Both the position numbers and the translations under genes were made by a program. Below the pieces are notes generated by a model. It saw only the letters and a program-made list of their open reading frames with translations, was not told the DNA's origin and did no database searches. This document shows positions 1 through 7,958 of a stretch of DNA of 64,000 nt, in pieces. How positions within the stretch are numbered: position 1 is the first letter of the stretch; the number at the start of each line of letters is the position of its first letter. Source of the DNA: Ensifer sp. LC163 (GTDB lineage Bacteria; Pseudomonadota; Alphaproteobacteria; Rhizobiales; Rhizobiaceae); contig NZ_MBSS01000008.1 of assembly GCF_001695855.1 (NCBI RefSeq), forward strand, positions 62,001 to 126,000, given 5' to 3'.

Positions 1-782
1 GCCGTCTGCGACGTGATATCCAGCTTCGAATAGAGATTACGCCGGTGCAGCTTCACTGTTGCCGGCGAGATGCCGAGCCGCGTCGCAGCCCCTTTGACGG
101 AATAGCCGCGCAGCACGAGTTGGGCGACCTGGCATTCGCGCTCCGTCAGGATGCTGCGGCCGAAATTGCCGATCGCCTGGGCAAGCGCCTTCTGCAACGC
201 GGAGCCCTCGCCATCGAGCGTCTCGGGTCTCAGGTCGCGGAAATGGCGGATGACTGCCGTCCGCAGGATCGGAGCCAGGCTCTCGAGCAACGCCACTTCC
301 TGCTCGCTGAAGGCTATGCTCGACCGCTTGCGGCCGAGGGAGATCGCAATCTTCGAGGCGTCGCCGAGGCTGACGATGAAGTTGAACTCGTCGTGAAGTC
401 CGGAGTGCTGATAGTATTCGCGGTAATACTGGGTTCGATCGAACGATGGCGCGATCTGGCTTAGGCGATAAAGCCCGTCATCCTCGTTCTCGACCGCGAG
501 TTGATAGAACGGATCGAGCCGGTAAGGTCCCTGAAGATAGTGCCGGATGTCGGACAGGCCGCGATGCGTCTGCCAATCGTTGAAGAGTATCTTCGGCGCG
601 CTGTCGCCCCGATAGAGCAGGATCAGCCCTGCATCCACGGAAACATGCTGCTTCAATGCCTCAGTCAAACGCTCCTGGAAATCCATTCGACCGATATTGC
701 CGATCAGTGACATCGCCAGTTCATTGATTGCAGGCGACTGCGTCACCGTGCCTGGCTCGCTCGTCGCGATACTCACATTCAT
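1..782 (-). CDS. LuxR-family transcriptional regulator (3' end cut by window)
   Basis: The minus strand is open from the ATG at 782 down to base 1, giving 260 codons with no stop, so the C-terminus lies outside the window. A strong Shine-Dalgarno (GGGAGGA) sits just upstream of the ATG. The last 55 or so codons form a LuxR/GerE helix-turn-helix (LTERECQVAQLVLRG, then GISPATVKLHRRNLYSKL). The preceding 190 residues look like a GAF-like sensory region, with no receiver domain and no phospho-acceptor Asp motif. It is divergent from the amidohydrolase operon beginning at 985, so it probably controls that operon, which is inference from position. Its ligand is unknown. Confidence 0.85.
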   Translation of the reverse strand, partial: MNVSIATSEPGTVTQSPAINELAMSLIGNIGRMDFQERLTEALKQHVSVDAGLILLYRGDSAPKILFNDWQTHRGLSDIRHYLQGPYRLDPFYQLAVENEDDGLYRLSQIAPSFDRTQYYREYYQHSGLHDEFNFIVSLGDASKIAISLGRKRSSIAFSEQEVALLESLAPILRTAVIRHFRDLRPETLDGEGSALQKALAQAIGNFGRSILTERECQVAQLVLRGYSVKGAATRLGISPATVKLHRRNLYSKLDITSQT

Positions 783-984
783 GCCAGCATCCTCCCTCGC
801 GCGAGCGTAGGTCAGTTTCAAAACGGCCGCAAGGGACGGCCGCAGCCTGTTGCTGACGGGGCAAGGATGCTTGCGGCGGTCGCCGATCGCGCGGACCTAG
901 CCCTTTGGAGTATTCCGCTTCCGGCCGCATTGCCGCTTACTCCATGCATCAGGTTCATCGGTTCTGACCTCGGGAGGGAAAGAC

Positions 985-2706
985 GTGCGCACCAAGAAAA
1001 CACGTGTTCTGCTGCACCAGCTTCTGGCTGGCACCATGCTCGCCGCGCTTGCGGCCGGATCATCTTTTACGGTTGCGAATGCGGCCGCCGATCTTATCGC
1101 GGTCAATGGCGACGTGCGGACCGTTGACCCCAATGCGCCGCGAGCCGAAGCCTTTGCCGTCGAAGGCGGAAAGTTCGTGGCAGTCGGCACCAGCGCCGAG
1201 ATCCGGTCGCTCGCCGACGGCAAGACCACCGTGCTCGATCTCGGCGGCAAGACGGTCACGCCCGGCTTCATCGACGGACATACGCATCTGACAAGCGGCA
1301 CGGACTACGTCACCGGCGTCGATCTCTCCTACATCCCTGACAAGGAAACGTGGCTGAAGAAGATCAAGGAGGCGGATGAACGCCTGCCGCCAGGCGTGTG
1401 GATCACCGGGGGCGGCTGGGACTATACGCTGAAGGAGGGCAAGCTTCCGACGAAGGAAGACATCGACGCCGTGGTCAAGGATCGCCCGGTCGTTCTGCGC
1501 GATATCGATTTCCACTCGATCTGGGTGAACAGCAAGGCCTTGGAAATCAGCGGCGTCACGGCGAAATCCGAGGTGCCTGCCGGTGGCGAGATCGTCGTCG
1601 ACCCCAAGACCGGAGAACCGACCGGGATCCTGCTCGAAGGGGCGGGCGATCTCGTCACCAACAAGAAGCCGGCCTATTCCGACAAGGAGCGCGCCGAAGC
1701 GCTGCTGCAGACCGTGAAGTTTGCCAACAGCGTCGGCCTGACCGGCGTTCACGACATGTCGTCCATCGCTGCCGCCTACGATTATCTGAAGCTCGTCGAG
1801 GACAAGACCCTGTCGTTGCGGGTTTGGTACGGCTTCTTCGAAGACAAGGCCGCAAATATTCCGGCAGCGGCAAAGGATCGTGAAGCCGTCGACAGCCGTG
1901 TGGCTGCCAGCGGCGAGACAAAGGTCAAGGGTCCGCTCCTGACGGTCGGCTACGCCAAATCGGTCGTCGACGGGGTGCTTTCGACCCATACCGCCTACCT
2001 GCTCGAAAATTACTCGGATCGCACGGGATGGAAGGGGGAGCCCTTCCAGTCGGAAGGGGATCTGAGCGCTCTGATCAAGGCGGCCAACGACAACGGCTTC
2101 CCGACTGCCGTTCACGCGATCGGCGATGCCGGCGTCCAGATGACGCTGAACGCATTCGAAAAGGGGCAGTCTCCCGGCAAATACCCCAATCGCGTCGAGC
2201 ATATCGAGATCATCAATCCCGCCGATATCGAGCGGTTCAAGACGCTCGGCATCGTGGCATCGATGCAGCCGAACCACGCGACCGGCACGATCGGAAAATA
2301 CATCACCGAACGGGTTGGCCATGAGCGCGAAAGCCATGCCTATGTCTGGAAGTCGATGCTTCAGTACAAGGTTCCGGTCGTATTCGGATCCGACTGGGCG
2401 ACATCGCCGCTCAGCCCGCTGACCCAGATCAACGATGCCGTTTTCCGCGAAAGTCCGTTCGGGCTCGGCGACGGCCCATGGCATCCCGAGCAGGCCGTCA
2501 CGTTTGACGAGGCGCTGTTCGCCTACACTCAGGCCGGCGCCAATATGACGCCATGGGCCAATGAGATCGGTTCGATTTCGACCGGTAAATGGGCTGATTT
2601 CGTCGTGCTCGACGCCAAGCTTCCCGATCCCGTCGACCGGTCAATCCGAAAGCGGCATGTCGAGGCGACCTATGTCGCCGGAACGGAAGTCTATCGGGCG
2701 AAGTAA
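985..2706 (+). CDS. Exported YtcJ-like amidohydrolase (amidohydrolase 3 family)
   Basis: This is a 573-residue metal-dependent hydrolase beginning at a GTG preceded by GGGAGGG. The N-terminus has a basic stretch and a hydrophobic core ending near VANA|AADL, which reads as a Sec signal peptide, so the enzyme is probably periplasmic. The metal site is recognisable: an HxH in DGHTHL near residue 100, further His in AVHAIGDAG and VEHIEI, and the late Asp in GSDWATSP. Members of this family hydrolyse amides or N-acyl bonds, but the substrate cannot be read from the sequence. It is the first gene of an operon with a cupin 76 bases downstream and then an FAD oxidoreductase. The group may degrade an N-substituted amine or amino acid derivative, which is inference. 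Confidence 0.85.
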   Translation: MRTKKTRVLLHQLLAGTMLAALAAGSSFTVANAAADLIAVNGDVRTVDPNAPRAEAFAVEGGKFVAVGTSAEIRSLADGKTTVLDLGGKTVTPGFIDGHTHLTSGTDYVTGVDLSYIPDKETWLKKIKEADERLPPGVWITGGGWDYTLKEGKLPTKEDIDAVVKDRPVVLRDIDFHSIWVNSKALEISGVTAKSEVPAGGEIVVDPKTGEPTGILLEGAGDLVTNKKPAYSDKERAEALLQTVKFANSVGLTGVHDMSSIAAAYDYLKLVEDKTLSLRVWYGFFEDKAANIPAAAKDREAVDSRVAASGETKVKGPLLTVGYAKSVVDGVLSTHTAYLLENYSDRTGWKGEPFQSEGDLSALIKAANDNGFPTAVHAIGDAGVQMTLNAFEKGQSPGKYPNRVEHIEIINPADIERFKTLGIVASMQPNHATGTIGKYITERVGHERESHAYVWKSMLQYKVPVVFGSDWATSPLSPLTQINDAVFRESPFGLGDGPWHPEQAVTFDEALFAYTQAGANMTPWANEIGSISTGKWADFVVLDAKLPDPVDRSIRKRHVEATYVAGTEVYRAK

Positions 2707-2782
2707 CGGCGACCAACCGCATCCGGCGGGACCGGGTTTTCTCGTGTCCCGCCAACAATTGTCCATGCATTCAGGAGCATAA

Positions 2783-3160
2783 ATGTCCAAGGTCATGAAA
2801 ATCGATCGCAATGGCGTCGGCCTGCGCGAGCTGGAAAAATGCAGCGTCGTGCCCGTCGAGGCGATCCTGTCGGGTTTTGCCGACGAGATGGGCGATGTCC
2901 ACTTCGAGAGCGCCGACGGTTCGGTCGTCGTCGGCACATGGCAATCGACGCCCTATGCCGAAATGCTCTCCTACCCCAACGGGGTGGAGTACAGCGTCAT
3001 CCTTTCAGGCAAAGTCTCGATCACCAACCCGGACGGATCGGTGGAGACGTTTCAAGCCGGCGAAAGCTATCTGCTGCCACAGGGGGTGGAGGTCCGGTTC
3101 GAGGTGCTGGAGACGATGCGCAAAGTCTATGTCCTGCACACCGCCAAGACCGACGGGTGA
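2783..3160 (+). CDS. Small cupin protein (cupin_3/DUF861-like)
   Basis: This is a 125-residue single-domain cupin. The beta-barrel signature is visible in YPNGVEYSVILSGKVSIT followed by FQAGESYLLPQGVEVRF. It resembles the EutQ/ureidoglycine-aminohydrolase type of cupin and has few obvious metal-binding histidines. It lies between the amidohydrolase and the FAD oxidoreductase, and only three bases separate its stop from the next ATG, so it is surely in the same operon. Cupins of this sort often sit beside DadA/PuuB-like amine oxidases. Whether it is an enzyme or a binding protein is not evident. Confidence 0.8.
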   Translation: MSKVMKIDRNGVGLRELEKCSVVPVEAILSGFADEMGDVHFESADGSVVVGTWQSTPYAEMLSYPNGVEYSVILSGKVSITNPDGSVETFQAGESYLLPQGVEVRFEVLETMRKVYVLHTAKTDG

Positions 3161-3163
3161 CCC

Positions 3164-4570
3164 ATGGCGCACGCAACGCAACGATCGTCGGCGGCGTCGC
3201 TTGCCGACGTGAAGATGTCGCCGTTCTGGCTGGATCGGCCGGATGCTCCCGAAGCGCTGCCGCCGCTGACGGCCCATCGAAAGGCTGATCTGCTGATCGT
3301 CGGGGGCGGTTTCACCGGCCTCTGGGGCGCGATCCAGGCCAAGCAGGCGCAGCCCGATCTCGATGTGGTGTTGATCGAAAAGAGCAGCGTCGCCAACGGT
3401 GCCTCCGGTCGCCCGGGGGGGGTCGTCTCCACGTCGGTGATGCACGGTCTGTCCAATGCAGTGCGCGTGTTCCCCAACGACATCGCCGAGCTGGAGCGAC
3501 TGGGCAAGGAGAACATGCATGGCTTCATGCAGACCATTTCGGCCCATGGCATCGACTGCCACGCGGAGTGGGGCGGTGAGCTGACCGTCGCGGTGGATGC
3601 AGACCATATCGAAGCCCTTCACCGAGAGCACGAACTGCACCTTCAATATGGCCATCAGGCCGTGTTTCTGGATCAAGACGCGGTCCAGGCGCAAATCGGG
3701 TCGCCGCGATACAAGGCCGGGATCTGGTCAAAGGATATCAGCGGGACGGTCCATCCCGCCTTGCTTGCCTGGGGGTTGAAGCGAACTGCGCTTTCTCTCG
3801 GCGTCGAGATTTTCGAGGGTACCGAGTTGCTGGCGCTCGACGAGGCTGGGGCCAGGATCGAGGTTAAGACGCCGTTCGGCTCGGTAACCGCGCCGAAGGT
3901 GCTGCTGGCAACCAACGCGTTTGCCTCCGGCCACCCCGGCATCAAGCGCCGCGTCGTCGCCGTCCGAGATCGTGTGCTCGCCACCGAGCCGTTGTCTGAA
4001 CAGCAGATGGCGTCGATCGGTTGGAAAAACCGGCAGGGTGTCTACGACACCCGAACCCAGATGAACTATATGCGCCTGACGAAAGACAATCGCATCATCT
4101 TCGGGGGAAGACTGGGCTATGCCTTCGCGGGCACGACGTCGCCAGGCGTGGACAGCGATGTCCAGACCTACGAGCCGCTTGCCGCCGCGTTCTTCGACAC
4201 GTTTCCGCAGTTGCGCGGCCTCCGTTTCACGCACGCCTGGAGCGGCCCGATCGATCTCAGCACACGCATGGCGGTGCATTTCCAGAGATACCACGCAGGC
4301 AAGGTCGTTTATGCCGGCGGCTATTCGGGTTTTGGTGTCTCCGCGTCGAGGTTCGGCGCACGCATTGCGCTCGACATTCTCGACGGGTCGAAGACTTCGG
4401 AGAGCAGGCTGGATTTTGCCACGCAATTGCCCAACGTCGTGCCGCCGGAACCTTTCCGCTGGCTTGGGGCACAAGTGACGATGTACGCGCTCGATACCGC
4501 CGACCGGAAGGGCGGATGGCGCAAGCCGTGGCTCAGGCTGGTCTCGGCAATGGGCTTTCCATTGAGTTGA
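3164..4570 (+). CDS. FAD-dependent amine/amino-acid oxidoreductase (DAO family)
   Basis: This 468-residue flavoprotein has the Rossmann dinucleotide motif VGGGFTGLWGA near residue 48 and the conserved C-terminal flavin contact YAGGYSGFGVS near residue 386. Order and length fit the DAO (DadA/PuuB/glycine oxidase) family, which oxidises secondary or primary amines to imines with FAD. No signal peptide or membrane segment is seen, so it should be cytoplasmic. It is the third gene of the operon that starts with the exported amidohydrolase. A plausible scheme is hydrolysis outside, uptake by an unlinked carrier and oxidation inside. The substrate is unknown. A dispersed palindrome follows its stop codon and may act in 3' processing. 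Confidence 0.85.
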   Translation: MAHATQRSSAASLADVKMSPFWLDRPDAPEALPPLTAHRKADLLIVGGGFTGLWGAIQAKQAQPDLDVVLIEKSSVANGASGRPGGVVSTSVMHGLSNAVRVFPNDIAELERLGKENMHGFMQTISAHGIDCHAEWGGELTVAVDADHIEALHREHELHLQYGHQAVFLDQDAVQAQIGSPRYKAGIWSKDISGTVHPALLAWGLKRTALSLGVEIFEGTELLALDEAGARIEVKTPFGSVTAPKVLLATNAFASGHPGIKRRVVAVRDRVLATEPLSEQQMASIGWKNRQGVYDTRTQMNYMRLTKDNRIIFGGRLGYAFAGTTSPGVDSDVQTYEPLAAAFFDTFPQLRGLRFTHAWSGPIDLSTRMAVHFQRYHAGKVVYAGGYSGFGVSASRFGARIALDILDGSKTSESRLDFATQLPNVVPPEPFRWLGAQVTMYALDTADRKGGWRKPWLRLVSAMGFPLS

Positions 4571-4591
4571 GCGGCAACAGGCCGAGCGCTT

Positions 4592-4633
4592 TACAGCGCC
4601 GCGCGTCTATTTAGACGCGCAAAGGTCGCTGTA
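4592..4633. repeat. Dispersed rhizobial palindrome, copy 1
   Basis: This 42-base element is built as TACAGCG, GCGCGTC, a 6-base loop, GACGCGC and CGCTGTA, so two nested stems of seven pairs can form. The same element occurs inverted at 62741-62782 and in decayed form at 40749-40790. The flank to about 4655 (ending GCATAA) also matches the flank of the 62.7 kb copy. It looks like one of the rhizobial intergenic mosaic or palindromic repeats. The exact family name was not checked. Confidence 0.8.
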
Positions 4634-4669
4634 ACACTTTGAGTTGGTGCATAAGCTGCCGCTGCACTC

Positions 4670-5233
4670 TCAGCTTTCGCGCGGCTCCTCGAGGCTCGCG
4701 ACGAGCTTGCGCAGCAGGTCTGCCAAAGTGGTGCGTTCTTCCGCATCAAGCCCCTGAAGAAAGACCAGTTCGTTCTCCATATCCACGCGAAATGCCTTCT
4801 CGGCAAGTGTTGCGCCAGTCGGTGTCAGGCAAACGACGACGCTTCGGCCGTCGCGGGTCGATTTTTCGCGCACAATCAACCCCGCTTTTTCCAACCGAAC
4901 GAGGCGGTGCGTCAGTCCGCCGGAAGACAGCATCAGCGTCGTGTACATTTCCGTCGGTGTGAGCTGGTAGGGCGGCCCGGATCTCCGCAAGGTCGCGATT
5001 ACGTCGAATTCGCCTCGGTCGAGGCCGAATTTTGCAAAAGTGTCCTCGATGGATGGGCCAACCAAATTGGCAAGGCGCTTCGCGCGGCCGAGGATAGCCA
5101 TCGGCTCCGTGTCCAGATCCGGCAGTTCGCGCGCCCATTGCGCACGAAGCCGATCAACATGGTCTTCGGCAGAACCGCGTTCCAAGCGGCGGTTTTCATC
5201 TTGTTCCGACTGCACTTGTTTGGCGTCCCTCAT
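4670..5233 (-). CDS. MarR-family transcriptional regulator
   Basis: This is a 187-residue winged-helix regulator. The reading frame is open further upstream, but the ATG at 5233 gives a normal MarR length and avoids reading through the AT-rich operator region. The core shows FDVIATLRRSGPPYQLTPTEMY, a recognition region at LSSGGLTHRLVRLEKAGLI, and the wing EKSTRDGRSVVVCLT, which are typical MarR landmarks. It is divergent from a cupin gene at 5396. The intervening AT-rich DNA carries two related palindromes (see 5295-5360). Autorepression and control of the cupin are likely by family precedent, but the ligand is unknown. Confidence 0.9.
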   Translation of the reverse strand: MRDAKQVQSEQDENRRLERGSAEDHVDRLRAQWARELPDLDTEPMAILGRAKRLANLVGPSIEDTFAKFGLDRGEFDVIATLRRSGPPYQLTPTEMYTTLMLSSGGLTHRLVRLEKAGLIVREKSTRDGRSVVVCLTPTGATLAEKAFRVDMENELVFLQGLDAEERTTLADLLRKLVASLEEPRES

Positions 5234-5294
5234 AGTCGATTTCAACGGTCTCAAGCCTTCGAGACATACACCGCACCAGCTCAATGGCAAAGAT

Positions 5295-5360
5295 ATCTTT
5301 GTGCAAAGATAAATATCTTGACGAGAAGAGAGTCTTGAGAATATATCTTCTCGCAAAGAT
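5295..5360. promoter_or_regulatory. Probable MarR operator pair
   Basis: A perfect palindrome, ATCTTTGTGCAAAGAT, lies at 5295-5310. A second, imperfect copy, ATCTTCTCGCAAAGAT, lies at 5345-5360, with centres 50 bases apart. The stretch is conspicuously AT-rich and contains further AAAGATA half-sites. It sits between the divergent MarR gene (start 5233) and cupin gene (start 5396), the usual place for MarR dimer sites. Confidence 0.65.
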
Positions 5361-5395
5361 AAATTTCAGATCTCTGCGACGTGGAGGAGTTCGGA

Positions 5396-5731
5396 ATGAT
5401 TTCAGTCCGCCGTCATCAAGAAGTCGAACCCGGCGCGAGCCGCACCGTTCGCTTCGAAGGCCGTGAGTTTGGCAGCGACGTATCGCTTTTTGTCGTCGAC
5501 GCGGATCCCGGGCGCGGTTCCGCACTGCACATGCATCCCTATGCGGAGACTTGGGTGATCCGCAAAGGCAAGGCAGAATTCACGATAGGCAATCAAAAAA
5601 CACGCGGCTCCGCCGGCGATATCATTGTCGGGCCCGCCAATATTCCCCATCGTTTCGAAAATGTCGGCGCCGACCAGCTGGAAATCGTCTGCATTCATCC
5701 GAGCCAGACGATTCAGCAGGTCTTGGTTTAG
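5396..5731 (+). CDS. Small cupin-domain protein
   Basis: This is a 111-residue cupin. The chosen ATG at 5396 follows GGAGGAG by seven bases, so an ATG five codons earlier is unlikely. The metal-binding cupin motif is visible as SALHMHPYAETWVIRKGKA followed by GDIIVGPANIPHRFEN, giving the His-His-Glu-His set of a metallocupin. It is divergent from the MarR gene and probably under its control. Such MarR/cupin pairs are common in rhizobia, and their substrate is not known. The gene stands alone, and the next gene is convergent. Confidence 0.85.
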   Translation: MISVRRHQEVEPGASRTVRFEGREFGSDVSLFVVDADPGRGSALHMHPYAETWVIRKGKAEFTIGNQKTRGSAGDIIVGPANIPHRFENVGADQLEIVCIHPSQTIQQVLV

Positions 5732-5904
5732 GCCGGTTTCCAATCCCCGTCAGGCGGGTTGACCAAAGACCGATCGCTACCGGCCGCCAAGAGCCGGCGA
5801 CACGTTCGCAGCGCAACTCGTAGCGTCACGGTTGGGGGCAATCTGCGCTCGTTGTATGGCGAGCCGGCCTGCCGGGATGTGACAACCGCTTGTGGCGGGC
5901 GGAT

Positions 5905-7659
5905 CTACGGCTCTATCCCCCTCAAGGTGGTGTGGATCGCTTCCCGTAGTTCCTCTCCGGTGATGGGCTTGTGCAGGATACGAACGCTACTTGCGCTAAC
6001 CTCCTTGAGACGTGACGGCGAGGTGTCGCCGGTGACGATGATTGCCGGAACGCGGTGACCGATGTGGGCGCTGAGGGCCTGGATCGCGTCCAAGCCTGTG
6101 GTGCCATGCTCAAGGCGGTAATCGGCAACGATAAGATCGACAGGCGCGTCGCCGGCCACCAGGGCTTCCGTATGGATTTTTAGCACCTCCCCAACTGATC
6201 GGCCGGCATAGACGCGATGCCCCTCCAGCGTAAGTAGCCGAACCATAGCGTCGAAGACGTCCTTCTCGTCCTCCACCAGCATGATGCCGGCCGTGATGTC
6301 CGCCGCGGGAGACGGCTGACCGCGTTGCGGAATGGATCTCACCGGATGGGCTCTCGGAACCGTGATCGAGAACATGGAGCCGCGCCCAGGCACGGAAACC
6401 AATCTTAGGGGGTGTTGCAGCAACTCGGCCGTCCGGCGAACGATGGCAAGACCCAGGCCCAGACCTTGCGTGCGGTCCCTTGCCGGGTTCTGCAACTGCA
6501 CGAATTCCTCGAAGATCATCGCTTGCTGATCGGCAGGGATGCCGGAGCCCGTGTCCAGAACCTGGATTTCGACCGTATTGCCGCGCCTGCGGCAGCCAAG
6601 CAGGATGCTGCCCGCTTTCGTGTAGCGGAAGGCGTTCGACAACAGGTTGTTAAGGATCCGCCGGAGCATCATCGGGTCACTGTCGACCAGCAGGTCGCTG
6701 TCGACGATCCGCAGTTTAAGGCCGCGCTGCGGTGCTTCCGCGGCGAACTCGTCACGAAGATCGCGAAAAAGGTCGCGCAACGCCACCGTCTCGTTGGCAA
6801 CCGTGACGATGCCGGCGTCAAGCCGGGAGATATCGAGCAGCGCATTCAGCAGTCCGCTGAGATTGCCGACGGCGGACTTCGCCCTCGTTGCCAGATCGCG
6901 AGCATCGCCGGAGGAGACGTTTCCGCGTTGCCCCAGGATCGCAAGTGTGGAAACCAGCAGACTCAACGCATGGATCGGCTGGCGCAGATCGTGACTGGCG
7001 GCTGCCAGAAAGCGCGTCTTGGCGCGGTCTGCTGCCTGCGCCCGGTCACGTTCCTCTTGCAAGTGGCCGACGAGGCTCTCGTTCTCCAGTCGCAGGCTGA
7101 CGGTTTCGCGCAACATCCGGTAGGTGATGCGACAATAGTAGAAATTGATCGCCACAAGGGAGGCGAGCAGGAACAGGAAAGCGCCGGAAATATCGCTGTC
7201 CGTCAGAATGCAGCGCGCGGCAATCGGCAGGACCGTTACAAGAATTGAGCCGATGAGCGCGGGTGGAAAAGCCGAAAGAGACGGTACCGTGCCGCAGACG
7301 AGGCCGGTCAGCACGATAACCGTGAAGGAAAGCACAATGGGCTCATCGGGAAGGAAGCCGACCCAGCCGAGCGTGCCCCACATGAGGCCGGACACCCAGG
7401 TGAATGCCGCTGCGAGCCAGGCCCATCGCATGATGGACCGGGGATCTCTTGGACGGCGGAAGAACCGGCGGGAGGCAACGACACGGATGACGATGAGCAG
7501 ATAGAGCGCGCCAACCCATCCGGCCAGCCAGCTCGCCGATACGACATGCCGAAGGACGGACACGGCGGCGAGAGAAATGACGATGTTGGAGATGACCACG
7601 CCATAGGAGTTGCGATACAGAAGCTCGATGAGAGCCTGACGAATCTTGTCCTCGTGCAT
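5905..7659 (-). CDS. Membrane hybrid sensor histidine kinase/response regulator
   Basis: This is a 584-residue hybrid kinase. Residues 18-190 or so contain about six hydrophobic segments, followed by a short coiled region. The phospho-acceptor box is SHDLRQPIHALS near residue 225, the N box NNLLSNAFRYT near 345, and the G boxes are DTGSGIP and GLGLGLAIV. A receiver domain occupies about residues 455-584, with the Asp in VADYRLEHG and the Lys in LHKPIT. Kinases with the SHDLRQP box often work with a NarL/LuxR-type regulator. No intact partner lies beside it, but a fragment resembling such a regulator starts at 7738 on the other strand. Signal and target are unknown. Confidence 0.9.
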   Translation of the reverse strand: MHEDKIRQALIELLYRNSYGVVISNIVISLAAVSVLRHVVSASWLAGWVGALYLLIVIRVVASRRFFRRPRDPRSIMRWAWLAAAFTWVSGLMWGTLGWVGFLPDEPIVLSFTVIVLTGLVCGTVPSLSAFPPALIGSILVTVLPIAARCILTDSDISGAFLFLLASLVAINFYYCRITYRMLRETVSLRLENESLVGHLQEERDRAQAADRAKTRFLAAASHDLRQPIHALSLLVSTLAILGQRGNVSSGDARDLATRAKSAVGNLSGLLNALLDISRLDAGIVTVANETVALRDLFRDLRDEFAAEAPQRGLKLRIVDSDLLVDSDPMMLRRILNNLLSNAFRYTKAGSILLGCRRRGNTVEIQVLDTGSGIPADQQAMIFEEFVQLQNPARDRTQGLGLGLAIVRRTAELLQHPLRLVSVPGRGSMFSITVPRAHPVRSIPQRGQPSPAADITAGIMLVEDEKDVFDAMVRLLTLEGHRVYAGRSVGEVLKIHTEALVAGDAPVDLIVADYRLEHGTTGLDAIQALSAHIGHRVPAIIVTGDTSPSRLKEVSASSVRILHKPITGEELREAIHTTLRGIEP

Positions 7660-7737
7660 TATTCCTCCCCAGATGCCGGGGGAAACTCATCCGGCGGTCC
7701 GCCCCAGGACGAGTGATTTATCAGAAAGTTGTTTCCC

Positions 7738-7860
7738 ATGGGTTGGTATTACGTCGATCCCTTCGTGGAGGGTGATCAGATTGATCGTCAGCTCACCGCT
7801 ATTCTCACCGACGATCATGCCATTGTTCGCGACGGACCGAAGCTGGCTGCCCCGCGGTAA
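7738..7860 (+). pseudogene. Possible remnant of a NarL/FixJ-type response regulator
   Basis: This short open stretch of 40 codons contains ILTDDHAIVRDGPK, which closely matches the start of NarL-family receivers (typically I-ADDH-IVR-GL). The frame stops within nine residues of that motif, and nothing downstream resembles a receiver or HTH. It is divergent from the hybrid kinase at 7659, the expected position for a cognate regulator. I read it as a decayed gene end, and the match could still be chance. Confidence 0.35.
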
Positions 7861-7958
7861 GCACGGCTGCGGTCTGCACGTTTTCAGCCTGGTTGCCCTG
7901 CGAGCTCATCTGAATGAGCAATATGCCAGAGGTGCGAAAGGGAGTTCGGTCACGCCTG

